From NCBI RefSeq assembly GCF_001597725.1, contig NZ_LUTR01000012.1, positions 1 to 64,000 of the forward strand: a DNA stretch of 64,000 bases. The letters are read 5' to 3'. The notes beneath the pieces are model-generated. The model was not told the origin of the DNA and ran no database searches. It saw only the letters and a program-made list of their open reading frames with translations. Of this stretch, positions 38,380 to 47,707 are shown in pieces (positions within the stretch are counted from its first letter, which is position 1; each line of letters opens with the position of its first letter). The stretch comes from Neptuniibacter marinus (lineage in GTDB: Bacteria; Pseudomonadota; Gammaproteobacteria; Pseudomonadales; Balneatricaceae). A program made the position numbers and the translations under genes.

Positions 38380-39636
38380 CTAACGATCTTTAGGTAAAAG
38401 TTGCTCACCTCTAACAAGATCCGTCAAAGTTTCACGTTTCCGAATAAGATAGTGCTGACTATCATCAACCATCACTTCAGCTGGGCGACCACGGCTGTTG
38501 TAATTAGATGCCATCACAAAACCATAAGCACCGGCAGAGCAAACCGCCAACAGGTCACCTGGCTCTAAATTTAGAGCGCGATCTTTACCTAAAAAGTCAC
38601 CCGTTTCACAAACCGGGCCCACTAGATCCCAAGATTTAGTTTCTCCACCCTCCCGCAAAAGGGCTGGAATAATATCTTGATAAGCACTGTATAGCGCAGG
38701 GCGTATAAGGTCATTCATTGCGCCATCAATTATGGCGAAGTTTTTCTCATCCGTGCACTTCAAAAACTCAACTCGCGTTAGCATCACGCCAGCATTTGCA
38801 GCAATCGAACGGCCCGGCTCAAAAATCAACCCTAACTCACGATCACCTAATTTCTCTAAAACAGCAGCGATATACTCTTGCGGAGTAGGCGGTTCTTCGT
38901 CGGTATAACAAACACCAAGTCCCCCACCTAAATCTAAATGTTTAACCTTAATGCCTTCTTCAGCCAACTTATCAACTAAAACCAAAACACGATCAAGAGC
39001 ATCCAAGAATGGCGCAACTTCAGTCAACTGGCTACCGATATGGCAATCCATACCGACAATATCAACATTACTCATCTCTGCTGCGCGCTTATAAATGCGT
39101 ACAGCTTCATTAATATCAATACCAAATTTATTATCTTTTAACCCTGTAGATATATAAGGGTGTGTACCCGCATCAACATCAGGATTTACACGAAATGATA
39201 TAGCGGCAATTTTATCTTCAGCAGCAGCCACATCATTAACACGAACTAATTCAGCTTCTGACTCAATATTAAAACAGCGGATCCCCGCATTAAGCGCTTG
39301 AATAATCTCGTAAGGCTGTTTGCCTACCCCTGAAAAAACGACTTTAGAAGCATCGCCACCCGCTCTTAAAACCCGTTCAAGCTCACCTGCAGAAACAATA
39401 TCAAAACCAGCGCCTAAACGAGCTAATACATTCAATACTGCAATATTAGAATTCGCTTTTACTGCATAGCATACGAGAGCATCTCGCCCTTCTAAAGCTT
39501 CTGCATAAGCAAGATAAGCGCGTTCTAGTGCATCTCTTGAATAAACATAGGTTGGGGTGCCAAACTCTTCAGCAATTTGCGTCAAAGCCACTTCTTCACA
39601 GCAAAGCTGTTCGTTTCTATACTCAAATGTATCCAT
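38380..39636 (-). CDS. lysA: Diaminopimelate decarboxylase
   Basis: A PLP enzyme that makes lysine from meso-diaminopimelate. The 418-aa protein has the PLP lysine Lys60 in CYAVKANSN, the [12 protein letters not shown] loop and the [11 protein letters not shown] phosphate site, and the C-terminal [11 protein letters not shown] with the active-site Cys. It lies 18 bp after lptM and 11 bp before dapF, so substrate production and use are co-expressed. Confidence 0.97.
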   Translation of the reverse strand: MDTFEYRNEQLCCEEVALTQIAEEFGTPTYVYSRDALERAYLAYAEALEGRDALVCYAVKANSNIAVLNVLARLGAGFDIVSAGELERVLRAGGDASKVVFSGVGKQPYEIIQALNAGIRCFNIESEAELVRVNDVAAAEDKIAAISFRVNPDVDAGTHPYISTGLKDNKFGIDINEAVRIYKRAAEMSNVDIVGMDCHIGSQLTEVAPFLDALDRVLVLVDKLAEEGIKVKHLDLGGGLGVCYTDEEPPTPQEYIAAVLEKLGDRELGLIFEPGRSIAANAGVMLTRVEFLKCTDEKNFAIIDGAMNDLIRPALYSAYQDIIPALLREGGETKSWDLVGPVCETGDFLGKDRALNLEPGDLLAVCSAGAYGFVMASNYNSRGRPAEVMVDDSQHYLIRKRETLTDLVRGEQLLPKDR

Positions 39637-39654
39637 TAAAAATCTCTTAACATT

Positions 39655-39783
39655 CTATTTCTGCTGTGAATTTTTATCTGCTTCTTCACTAGGCAGATAC
39701 AAAGGGCCTTTTTGACCACAACCACCCAAGATAAGTAAGCTTAACAACATGACCAACCCAATACATTTCGTCTGTGCTTTCAC
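39655..39783 (-). CDS. lptM: LPS translocon maturation chaperone LptM (YifL-type lipoprotein)
   Basis: A 42-aa lipoprotein starting at GTG (39781-39783) and ending at TAG (39655-39657). A basic N-terminus (MKAQTK) and hydrophobic stretch lead to the lipobox LGGC with lipidated Cys22, then the family hallmark GQKGPLYLP. LptM stabilises the native disulfide pattern of the LptD/LptE outer-membrane LPS translocon in E. coli. Its place just upstream of lysA/dapF and divergent from cyaY is the same as E. coli yifL. A GGGGA stretch precedes the GTG; an internal ATG at codon 12 would remove the signal peptide. Confidence 0.9.
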   Translation of the reverse strand: MKAQTKCIGLVMLLSLLILGGCGQKGPLYLPSEEADKNSQQK

Positions 39784-40028
39784 AGCAGATTTCCCCAAAT
39801 AAACGGCATAATCTATCGATTATACCTATAACCAGAAATATTCATAAAACCGTTTTCAAATTTAGTTAAAAAAACCTTCTTTAAAGACAAATAAAATAAC
39901 CTTTTTTAGCTAAATGCAGGCAGAAACACGACGGTATAATGAGAATCATTCTTCGGATTTTCAGTTTAGCTTGATATACTCCTATGCCATAGCCCATGTT
40001 TGAAGGCTTTAACTAGCCGGAGTGAGAA
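39784..40028. promoter_or_regulatory. Divergent promoter region lptM/cyaY
   Basis: A 245-bp AT-rich spacer between divergent lptM and cyaY. It must hold both promoters. TTGATA (39972-39977) is a possible -35 toward cyaY, but I see no convincing -10. A GATAATGAGAATCATT-like stretch (about 39935-39952, AATGAGAATCATTC) has dyad symmetry resembling part of a Fur box, which is of interest because CyaY binds iron, but it is only a partial match. Confidence 0.4.
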
Positions 40029-40361
40029 ATGACTGAGAGTGAATTTAACGATCGTGTTGACGCAACCTTAGAACAAATTGAAGAGATTCTAGATGAAGCT
40101 GAAACAGATATAGATGTACTACAAGGTGGTGGCATACTGACCATTATCTGCGAAAACAAAACTCAGCTTATTTTCACCCGACAAGCTCCTGTTAAACAGC
40201 TCTGGCTTGCCACTAAAAGCGGCGGTTACCATTTTGACTATGATGCGGAACAAGCTAGCTGGGTATTAGACAGTAATGGAGAGCAACTCAGTCCCTTCCT
40301 GACCCGCGCATTTAGTGAACAAGCGGGCGAAACCCTTGAATTTGATTTGGCAGGGGCGTAA
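40029..40361 (+). CDS. cyaY: Frataxin-like iron-sulfur cluster protein CyaY
   Basis: A 110-aa cytoplasmic iron-binding protein that modulates IscS-dependent Fe-S cluster assembly. The N-terminal acidic helix (ESEFNDRVDATLEQIEEILDEAETDID) and the beta-sheet segment with PVKQLWLATKSGGYHFDY fit the frataxin fold. The divergent lptM context is as in E. coli. It is followed two bases later by gmhA, an unusual partner suggesting shared transcription only. Confidence 0.94.
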   Translation: MTESEFNDRVDATLEQIEEILDEAETDIDVLQGGGILTIICENKTQLIFTRQAPVKQLWLATKSGGYHFDYDAEQASWVLDSNGEQLSPFLTRAFSEQAGETLEFDLAGA

Positions 40362-40363
40362 AC

Positions 40364-40930
40364 ATGTCATTTGATAATGCATTGCAGCGCCACTTCGATA
40401 CGTTTAACAAACTACAAACAATCAAAGCTGAAACCGAGCAACTGGTAGAGCAGATCGATCTTTGCCTTCAAAAAGGCGGTAAACTTATTTTTATGGGCAA
40501 TGGCGGTAGCGCAGCTGACAGCCAACATTTAGCCGCCGAATTTGTTGTTCGTTACAAAGCCGAAAGAAAGCCTTTATCAGCCATCGCCCTGACGGTAGAC
40601 ACATCAATACTGACCGCCCATAGTAATGATTACAGCTTTGACACTGTTTTTACCCGCCAAATTCAAGCATTAGCTAAACCAGAAGATCTCATCATTGGTA
40701 TATCTACATCAGGTAATAGCGCAAATATTATTGATGCCATCAAAGCAGCATCTGAAATAGGTTGCAAAACATGGGCTTGGACGGGTTCTCATGGCGGCCA
40801 ACTCAATGAGATTGCTGATCATCTCATCCGTATACCATCCGATGAAACCGCACGCATCCAAGAAGCTCATATTTTTATCGGCCACTGGTTATGTGAAGAG
40901 ATGGATCGCCGAACGTCAGAAAACACTTAA
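40364..40930 (+). CDS. gmhA: Sedoheptulose-7-phosphate isomerase
   Basis: Makes D-glycero-D-manno-heptose-7-phosphate, the first step to ADP-heptose for LPS inner core. The 188-aa SIS-fold protein has MGNGGSAADSQHLAAEFVVRY, IGISTSGNSANI and the C-terminal EAHIFIGHWLCEEMD catalytic-His helix. The stop overlaps the convergent waaA stop by four bases. Together with hldE (44358-45791) it covers three of the heptose precursor activities. Confidence 0.94.
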   Translation: MSFDNALQRHFDTFNKLQTIKAETEQLVEQIDLCLQKGGKLIFMGNGGSAADSQHLAAEFVVRYKAERKPLSAIALTVDTSILTAHSNDYSFDTVFTRQIQALAKPEDLIIGISTSGNSANIIDAIKAASEIGCKTWAWTGSHGGQLNEIADHLIRIPSDETARIQEAHIFIGHWLCEEMDRRTSENT

Positions 40931-42204
40931 TCCTTTAAGCAGTATTCATCCGTCAGGGCGTATAGTTTCTCTAATGCGCCCTGATTTTGCATAACAAATT
41001 GATACCCTGCCTGCCCCTGGCTGCTCAACAGCTCCGTATCGTCTAATAGACGCCTTAGCTCGCCAGCAAGTCCATCAGCATCACTCACAACGGTTAAGCC
41101 ACCAGCCTGCTGAAGGGAGTCGCAGATCAACTGAAAGTTAAAATAGTGAGGCCCCATAATAACCGGCTTTTTTAACACCGCAGGTTCCAGTGGGTTATGT
41201 CCGCCACGCTCAACCAAACTGCCGCCAACAAAAGCGATATCTGCAGCAGCCAATAGTTTCATTAACTCTCCCATAGTATCGCCCAGATACACTTGTGTGC
41301 GACTCTCCGGTTGCTGCCCTAAACTACGCCTCGCTAATTTCAGACCAGCTTGCTTAATTAGCTCTGCTACCCGATCAAAACGTTCAGGATGACGAGGCAC
41401 AACCACTAATAAAAGATCGGGGTAATCGGATAGTAGTTGCTGATAAACCGCAATCAATTCTGATTCCTCTCCCTCATGGGTGCTCGCACCAATGAGGACT
41501 TTCCGTGATTCGCCCCACATCTGGCGCAATGCGTAGGCCAAACGTTCACTTCCTTCTGGCGCTTTAACATCAAATTTGATTGACCCAGTGACCGACATAG
41601 AGCGAGAAGGCAGACCTAAATCTAAAAACCGTTGGCCATCAATCTCATTTTGTACGGCTATCATATTGATCTGTTCTAACATCTGCCGCGCCAATGTACT
41701 AAATCGCATATAACCTCTAGCTGAGCGTTCAGACAACCGTGCATTCGCAACCAGTAAAGGAATAACACTGTGTGCGCAACTATTAACAAGATTCGGCCAT
41801 AGCTCAGTTTCTACAATTACGCAGGCCCGAGGATTTAGCTTTTTAATAAAACGTTTGAGAGCACAAGGCAGGTCATATGGACAGTAGTAGTGGGTCACAG
41901 TATCAGCAAAACTTGCCTTTACTCGTTCAGCCCCTGTCGGCGTCATAGTTGTCATCACAATAGGTATATCTGGATAACGCGCCTGAATCAGCTTAACCAG
42001 AGGCACTATAGCTAGAACCTCACCGACAGAAACAGCATGAATCCAGAGCGGCTGCTTGCCCATCTTGTTTTTAGGTTTAAACAAACCCAACCGTTCTAGC
42101 CAGCGCTCTCTATAAGCGGGTGCTTTCAAACCTCGCCACCATAACCGGCCTAAAATAAAAGGCAGCGCGAGATAAAATAAAAAGGTATAGAGCAGACGAT
42201 TCAT
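40927..42204 (-). CDS. waaA: 3-deoxy-D-manno-octulosonic acid (Kdo) transferase
   Basis: A GT30 enzyme that adds Kdo from CMP-Kdo to lipid IVA at the inner membrane. The 425-aa protein has an N-terminal membrane anchor, the HAVSVGEVLA block with the catalytic Glu region, the WPNLV segment, IGASTHEGEE and the CMP-site PRHPERF and GHNPLEPA motifs. The length is normal for WaaA. It is convergent with gmhA. Confidence 0.96.
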   Translation of the reverse strand: MNRLLYTFLFYLALPFILGRLWWRGLKAPAYRERWLERLGLFKPKNKMGKQPLWIHAVSVGEVLAIVPLVKLIQARYPDIPIVMTTMTPTGAERVKASFADTVTHYYCPYDLPCALKRFIKKLNPRACVIVETELWPNLVNSCAHSVIPLLVANARLSERSARGYMRFSTLARQMLEQINMIAVQNEIDGQRFLDLGLPSRSMSVTGSIKFDVKAPEGSERLAYALRQMWGESRKVLIGASTHEGEESELIAVYQQLLSDYPDLLLVVVPRHPERFDRVAELIKQAGLKLARRSLGQQPESRTQVYLGDTMGELMKLLAAADIAFVGGSLVERGGHNPLEPAVLKKPVIMGPHYFNFQLICDSLQQAGGLTVVSDADGLAGELRRLLDDTELLSSQGQAGYQFVMQNQGALEKLYALTDEYCLKD

Positions 42205-42359
42205 TACAGTTTTTCAGCCACAAACAAAAGACAGCAATTATATCATGCTTACATGGTTTCTATACCTTAAGTCATTTTTCTCATCAATCCTGATAACCTA
42301 GCCAGCGCCCCCTGCACTTGCCTATAATGGCCCACTAAACTTTTGCAACGAAGCCTTTT

Positions 42360-43547
42360 ATGAACACCCTAAAGCTTGACCTAATTATTATAGGTGGCGG
42401 TATCGCGGGCCTATGGACATTAAATCGTGCAGTTAACGCAGGTTTTAATGCTATTTTGCTGGAAAAAAGCACCTTAGGTGGAGGGCAATCAATACGCTCT
42501 CAAGGCATTATTCATGGCGGCACCAAATACGCACTGAGCGGTGTTCTGACACAGGCCTCAAATACAATTAAAGAGATGCCTCAACGCTGGCGTGACTGCT
42601 TAGATGGCCAAGGTGAGATCAACCTAAACGGTGTAAATATCCTTTCAGATGCCCACTATATGTGGTCAAAAGGCTCTCTTGGCTCTCGCATGACAACATT
42701 CTTTGCGACCAAAGCTTTTAGAGGGAGGGTTGAAGAAGTTTCCGCTAATGAGCGCCCACAGGTATTCAAAAACAAACAGTTCAAAGGTTCGCTATATCGT
42801 CTAAATGAGCTGGTTTTAGACATCCCTAGTGTCATCAACAAGCTACGCCAACCAGTAGAAAATAGAATCTATCAGGCCGATATCACTAACGCTCAGATTA
42901 AGAGCGACGGTAAAACCATCAAAGGAATTTTCTTTCCTACCCAAAATCTCCACTTAGAAGCTAATAATTTAGTACTCACTTCAGGTGAAGGTTTTGAAGC
43001 ACTAGCTAAAACACTAGATATCCGCCAACCCGAAATGCAGCGTCGCCCTTTGCATATGGTAATGGTTAAACACCAATACGACCTACCAACCTATGCCCAC
43101 TGTATTGGCACTGGCAGTAAACCTGTCGCAACCATCACAACCCATCCCTGTAAGGATGGTCAGCATATATGGTATTTAGGGGGTAACGTCGCAGAAACTG
43201 GCATGGATCGTACAGAGCAAGAACAGATAGCCTTTGCAAAAAAGGAGCTTACTACCCTGCTGCCTTGGGTTGATCTATCTCAGGCGGAATGGGCAGCGTT
43301 TCACATTAACCGTGCAGAACCGAAACAATCAGCACTGGTAAGGCCAGATTCCGCTTATGCAGAAAAAGTAGGTAACTGTATTGTGGCTTGGCCCACTAAA
43401 CTAGCGCTCTCTCCCGACCTTGCCGATCAAGTATTATCTTTATGTGATCAACCTAGCCAAACAGTAGAAAGTAATAGCTTACAGCCCCTACAAATACTGC
43501 CAAAACCTGAAACCGCAGAGCCTGTTTGGGAGACTCTATTTTGCTAA
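42360..43547 (+). CDS. FAD-dependent oxidoreductase (DAO family)
   Basis: A 395-aa flavoprotein with an N-terminal dinucleotide-binding motif (IIIGGGIAGLWTLNRA, residues 9-24) and the DAO-like SIRSQGIIHGGTKY segment reminiscent of glycerol-3-phosphate dehydrogenase and L-2-hydroxyglutarate oxidase. The substrate is unknown. A homologous pair, with an aldo/keto reductase, lies between waaA and hldE in P. aeruginosa (PA4991-PA4992 region, from memory), so the context is conserved. It overlaps the next gene by about seven bases. Confidence 0.82.
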   Translation: MNTLKLDLIIIGGGIAGLWTLNRAVNAGFNAILLEKSTLGGGQSIRSQGIIHGGTKYALSGVLTQASNTIKEMPQRWRDCLDGQGEINLNGVNILSDAHYMWSKGSLGSRMTTFFATKAFRGRVEEVSANERPQVFKNKQFKGSLYRLNELVLDIPSVINKLRQPVENRIYQADITNAQIKSDGKTIKGIFFPTQNLHLEANNLVLTSGEGFEALAKTLDIRQPEMQRRPLHMVMVKHQYDLPTYAHCIGTGSKPVATITTHPCKDGQHIWYLGGNVAETGMDRTEQEQIAFAKKELTTLLPWVDLSQAEWAAFHINRAEPKQSALVRPDSAYAEKVGNCIVAWPTKLALSPDLADQVLSLCDQPSQTVESNSLQPLQILPKPETAEPVWETLFC

Positions 43548-44338
43548 AACGTCAGTTGGCTAATACGGGTTTAAATATCTCCCCCCTTGGCTTGGGAACC
43601 GTCAAGCTCGGCAGAAATCAGGGCGTAAAATATCCTACACATTTTGTATTGCCTAGCGATAAGGAAGCCAGCGATCTTATTGCTCTAGCTAAAGAGTTAG
43701 GGATTAATTTAATCGATACAGCGCCCGCTTATGGCAATAGTGAAGAGCGTTTAGGTAAGTTACTCAAAGGACAGCGGCAAGACTGGATTATCTGTTCAAA
43801 AGCAGGCGAAGAGTTTGATAACTCAACAGGTCAATCCAGCTATATTTTCACCCCTGAACATCTGCAATTTAGTGTAGAACGTAGCTTAAAACGCCTTGAT
43901 ACCGATTATATTGATATGTTGCTAATCCATTCCGACGGTAATGATGTAGAAATCATAGAGCGCTACGGCACACTTCAAGCGTTAAATGAGTTAAAAGCTC
44001 AAGGAAAGATACGCGCAAGCGGGATGTCGACCAAAACTATCGAGGGTGGACTTTTAGCGCTGCAACAATCAGATTGTGCAATGGTCACGTATAACTTAGA
44101 TCACACAGAGGAGGAACCTGTGCTTGATTATGCTGCACAAAATAACAAAGGTATTTTACTAAAAAAGGCACTCGCATCAGGGCATATTTGTGCGGCTTCA
44201 AACGGAGACCCTGTACAAGCCAGTTTTGACTATATCTTTGCTCATCCAGGCGTAACATCCGCGATTATTGGCACCATCAACCCTGACCATTTACGCAAGA
44301 ACATAGCTGCAGCAGAGAACGCTATCAACCGAAGATAG
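43541..44338 (+). CDS. Aldo/keto reductase
   Basis: A 265-aa NADPH-dependent TIM-barrel oxidoreductase. GLGTVKLGR at the start, the catalytic Asp in LIDTAPAYGNSEERLG (D-x3-Y form), Lys in ICSKAG, His in MLLIHSDG and the C-terminal AIIGTINPDHLRKN cofactor segment are visible. I choose the TTG at 43541: GGGAG at 43528-43532 lies 8 nt upstream and the start overlaps the FAD gene stop. A TTG 15 nt earlier is the alternative. The substrate is unknown; coupling to the flavoprotein suggests a shared metabolite. Confidence 0.85.
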   Translation: MLKRQLANTGLNISPLGLGTVKLGRNQGVKYPTHFVLPSDKEASDLIALAKELGINLIDTAPAYGNSEERLGKLLKGQRQDWIICSKAGEEFDNSTGQSSYIFTPEHLQFSVERSLKRLDTDYIDMLLIHSDGNDVEIIERYGTLQALNELKAQGKIRASGMSTKTIEGGLLALQQSDCAMVTYNLDHTEEEPVLDYAAQNNKGILLKKALASGHICAASNGDPVQASFDYIFAHPGVTSAIIGTINPDHLRKNIAAAENAINRR

Positions 44339-44343
44339 CGTTC
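44317..44343. terminator. Hairpin over the aldo/keto reductase stop codon
   Basis: GAACGCTATC (44317-44326) and GATAGCGTTC (44334-44343) form a perfect 10-bp stem with a 7-nt loop. The TAG stop of the reductase gene (44336-44338) lies inside the 3' arm. There is no good T-tract on either strand, so it may act as a transcript-end stabiliser or a weak terminator between convergent genes. Confidence 0.55.
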
Positions 44344-44357
44344 CTACCCTTTACGGT

Positions 44358-45791
44358 TTATGCGTCGCTATCTTGCTGAATTTTTTCTACTATTGCCGTT
44401 GTCGAGCAATCATCAAGAAATGACAGTACTTTGACTTCACCGCCATAGCCACGCACAAATTCCCCACCTACAACGCCTTCAATACCGTAATCACCGCCTT
44501 TAACAAGTACATCAGGACGAACCCGTTCTAATAAGCGTTCAGGTGTGTCTTCATCAAAATAAAGCACCCAATCCACCGCCTCTAAACCGGAGAGAACGGC
44601 CATTCGCCGTTCGACAGGGTTAATAGGCCGACCTGGGCCTTTGAGACGACTCACTGACTCATCGCTATTTATCGCTAATACAAGACGATCACCTTGAGCA
44701 CGGGCTTGCGCCAAATAACCTACATGGCCAGCATGAAGAATATCGAAGCAACCATTAGTGAAAACGATGGACTCCCCTGCCGCTCGAGCATCAGCTAAGG
44801 CTATAAGTAGCTGCTCTTCAGTCACGACCCCTTTCTCTGCACCTTGCTCCTTGCTAACCTCTCGACGAAGTTCTGGCGCACTAATCGCCGCTGTACCCAG
44901 CTTACCAACAACAATACTGGCAGCAATATTAGATAGCGCAACGGCATTAGGGAGATCTTCACCTGAAGCCAATGCAGCCGCTAACGTTGAGATGACGGTA
45001 TCCCCCGCACCTGTCACATCAAACACTTCTCGAGCACGTGCAGGAAAATGTAACTCTTCTTTATTAGCACGAATGAGTGTCATGCCCTGTTCACTGCGAG
45101 TAATCAGTAACGCTTCAAGGTCCAACTCTTTAACGAGTGCCTGACCTCGTGTGACCAACTCCTCTTCTGTTTTACAAACACCAACAATCGCCTCAAATTC
45201 AGAAAGATTGGGCGTTAGCAGTGTGGCTCCTTTATAGCGACTAAAATCACACCCTTTAGGATCCACCAATATAGCTACATTATTACTTTTAGCATCACGA
45301 ATCAGGCTCTGACAATCAGATAACGTCCCTTTCCCATAATCAGACAGCACCAAAACACCAACATTCTCTAAAAGAGACGAAGTAGCATTGGCTAGCTGCT
45401 CACTATAGTCATGGGAAAAAGGTTCTTCAAAATCCAACCTAATCAATTGCTGATGGCGACTAATCACGCGTAGCTTAGTAATTGTCGGCTCATTCTCCGC
45501 CTTAGAAAAAGCACAGTGTACACGGGCCGATTGCAACTGTTTTTCAAGCGCTACCCCCGCCTCATCATCACCTACCAACCCTACCAGTGAAACACCGGCA
45601 CCTAGTGCGGTGACATTAAGGGCGACGTTTGCTGCCCCACCGGGACGATCTTCATGCTGTTCCACTTTTACAATAGGTACAGGCGCTTCAGGAGAGATGC
45701 GTGAAGTCGGCCCCTGCCAATAACGATCAAGCATCAGGTCACCAACCACAAGTACCTGAGCTTTATCAAAACGTGGCATATGGATTTTCAT
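44358..45791 (-). CDS. hldE: Bifunctional heptose-7-phosphate kinase/heptose-1-phosphate adenylyltransferase
   Basis: A 477-aa two-domain LPS heptose enzyme. The ribokinase-like N-terminal kinase (about 1-320; GGAANVALNVTALGA and the C-terminal DVTGAGDTVISTLA with catalytic Asp) is joined to a C-terminal cytidylyltransferase-like domain (about 345-477; FTNGCFDILHAGHVGYL with the HxGH motif). It works between GmhA and GmhB to make ADP-heptose. It overlaps msbA by four bases. Confidence 0.96.
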   Translation of the reverse strand: MKIHMPRFDKAQVLVVGDLMLDRYWQGPTSRISPEAPVPIVKVEQHEDRPGGAANVALNVTALGAGVSLVGLVGDDEAGVALEKQLQSARVHCAFSKAENEPTITKLRVISRHQQLIRLDFEEPFSHDYSEQLANATSSLLENVGVLVLSDYGKGTLSDCQSLIRDAKSNNVAILVDPKGCDFSRYKGATLLTPNLSEFEAIVGVCKTEEELVTRGQALVKELDLEALLITRSEQGMTLIRANKEELHFPARAREVFDVTGAGDTVISTLAAALASGEDLPNAVALSNIAASIVVGKLGTAAISAPELRREVSKEQGAEKGVVTEEQLLIALADARAAGESIVFTNGCFDILHAGHVGYLAQARAQGDRLVLAINSDESVSRLKGPGRPINPVERRMAVLSGLEAVDWVLYFDEDTPERLLERVRPDVLVKGGDYGIEGVVGGEFVRGYGGEVKVLSFLDDCSTTAIVEKIQQDSDA

Positions 45792-47575
45792 TCAATATCT
45801 CCAGTACTTTCTTTTGAGGACCCTGCAGTTTCACTAAACTGTTTTTTATATAAACCGGCATAGGTACGTCCCATGGCCAATAACTCCTTATGAGTCCCTT
45901 GCTCAATGATCTGACCTTGTTCCATCACCACAATCTGGTCTGCGGACTCTATGGTCGATAACCGATGTGCTATAACCAAAGTGGTTCGTCCTTGCATCAC
46001 ATTTTCCAATGCCGCTTGAATATGCCGCTCCGACTCAGTATCTAAAGCCGATGTTGCCTCATCAAGAATAAGCACTGGGGCATTTTTAAGAATAGCCCGC
46101 GCTATAGCAATACGTTGACGTTGCCCACCGGACAATTTAGTGCCTTTCTCACCCACTTCCGTGTCCAAGCCGTCACTCATTCTGGCCACAAATTCCATTA
46201 CATGAGCGGCTTCCGCGGCGGCAAGAATATCTTTCTCACTCACATTAGGCATGGCACCATAAGCAATATTGTCTCGAATTGTGCCATCAAAGAGAACTAC
46301 ACTCTGCGTCACTAATGCAATCTGGCTTCGTAATGAGGCTAAGTCATACTCGGCAAGGGATTGACCATCCAGCAAGATATCACCTGAAGTTGGCTCATAA
46401 AATCGAGGCAACAAATTTGCTAAGGTAGACTTACCACTGCCCGATTTACCGACAAAAGCCACTGTTTGTCCAGGAGCGATCGACAGATTAAGGTTGGTCA
46501 ATACCGGTTTATTGGGCAGGTAAGAGAAACTTAAATTCTGCAGTTGCAAGCGACCTTCACCTCGCTCACTCACTAACGAACCACTATTTTTCTCTGTTTC
46601 CTCGTCAATGAGTTCAAAGATACTCTGCGCAGCAGCAATACCTCGCTGAATTGCGCCATTAACTTCAGTTAGCGAGCGCAAGGGTTTAGCGATCAAACCG
46701 GCGGCGGTAATAAAGGCAATAAACTGCCCCGCACTCATACCGGTGCTCATTAGCGGGTGTAACGCGAGAAATATCAGGAGCGCTAAAGCACTCGAAACAA
46801 TGAGCTGTACAATGGGCGTGCTCAGCGCTTCAGTGGTTGCCATCTTCAAGCTCTGACGCAAGTTTTGCCCACTTGCTTGTTCAAAACGGTGGCGCTCTTT
46901 ATCGCTGCCACCAAAGATACGCACTACCTGCACACCCTGTACGTTTTCAGACGCTACATGGGTTACTTCTCCCATGGAATCTTGAATACGGTGACCTAAA
47001 CGGCGAAAACGTTTAGAGGCAACAGCCACGACGAGCGCAATAAATGGGGACACAGCGGCAAAAACTAAAGTTAATTGCCAATTGAGATACAACAGGTATA
47101 CAAGCAAACCGATCACAGTCATGCCTTCCCTGACACTAATTTTTAACGACTCCGTTGCAGCATTAGTGACTTGCTCAACGTTATAGGATATTTTAGAAAG
47201 AATATGACCTGATGCATTATTGTGATAATAATCTAAAGGGATAACGAGCAGCTTATCAAACATCACTACGCGTAGTTGATGGACAATATTCCTCGCTACA
47301 TAAGCGGTAAAATAGTTACCCATAAACGTCCCTAAACCGCGAGCAAAAGCGATCCCTATTAATGCAAGCGGCCCATATATATAGGCATCCTCTTTCTGCT
47401 CACCTATAGCATCAACAAGATATTCCATAAGGGCAGCAAACCCAGTTTGCGTCGCGGCATAAATAATAAAACCGATAATACCTAGGGAAAAAGGCAGCCA
47501 GTATGGCCGTACGTATGCAAGGAGACGAAGGTATATCTTCATCCCTGTTCCTGATGCTGGAACCTGATCAGTCAT
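45788..47575 (-). CDS. msbA: Lipid A export ABC transporter MsbA
   Basis: A homodimeric ABC exporter that flips core-lipid A across the inner membrane. The 595-aa half-transporter has six transmembrane helices in the first 320 residues and a nucleotide-binding domain with Walker A GKSGSGKST, Q-loop, signature LSGGQRQRIAIARAIL, Walker B VLILDEATSALD and the H-loop AHRLST. The hldE-msbA linkage is also seen in Pseudomonas. No lpxK is adjacent, unlike E. coli. Confidence 0.93.
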   Translation of the reverse strand: MTDQVPASGTGMKIYLRLLAYVRPYWLPFSLGIIGFIIYAATQTGFAALMEYLVDAIGEQKEDAYIYGPLALIGIAFARGLGTFMGNYFTAYVARNIVHQLRVVMFDKLLVIPLDYYHNNASGHILSKISYNVEQVTNAATESLKISVREGMTVIGLLVYLLYLNWQLTLVFAAVSPFIALVVAVASKRFRRLGHRIQDSMGEVTHVASENVQGVQVVRIFGGSDKERHRFEQASGQNLRQSLKMATTEALSTPIVQLIVSSALALLIFLALHPLMSTGMSAGQFIAFITAAGLIAKPLRSLTEVNGAIQRGIAAAQSIFELIDEETEKNSGSLVSERGEGRLQLQNLSFSYLPNKPVLTNLNLSIAPGQTVAFVGKSGSGKSTLANLLPRFYEPTSGDILLDGQSLAEYDLASLRSQIALVTQSVVLFDGTIRDNIAYGAMPNVSEKDILAAAEAAHVMEFVARMSDGLDTEVGEKGTKLSGGQRQRIAIARAILKNAPVLILDEATSALDTESERHIQAALENVMQGRTTLVIAHRLSTIESADQIVVMEQGQIIEQGTHKELLAMGRTYAGLYKKQFSETAGSSKESTGDIE

Positions 47576-47707
47576 ATAGATCTATCTTATATTACAAATA
47601 ATTAGTCGTATTGTACCTTGCTAGCCTCTGTTGCCCAACCTTCCATCTAGCTGAGTATTGCTGACATAGGTATAATCCCCTACTGATTCTAGAGACATAC
47701 ATAAATC

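Noticed and set aside
44758-45144. A 128-codon frame opposite hldE, and similar long antisense frames inside pilT (26452-26859), dapF (37805-38230) and ilvD (62220-62654).
   Set aside because: They are shadow frames of well-supported genes on the other strand, with Ser/Arg-rich composition and no ribosome site.
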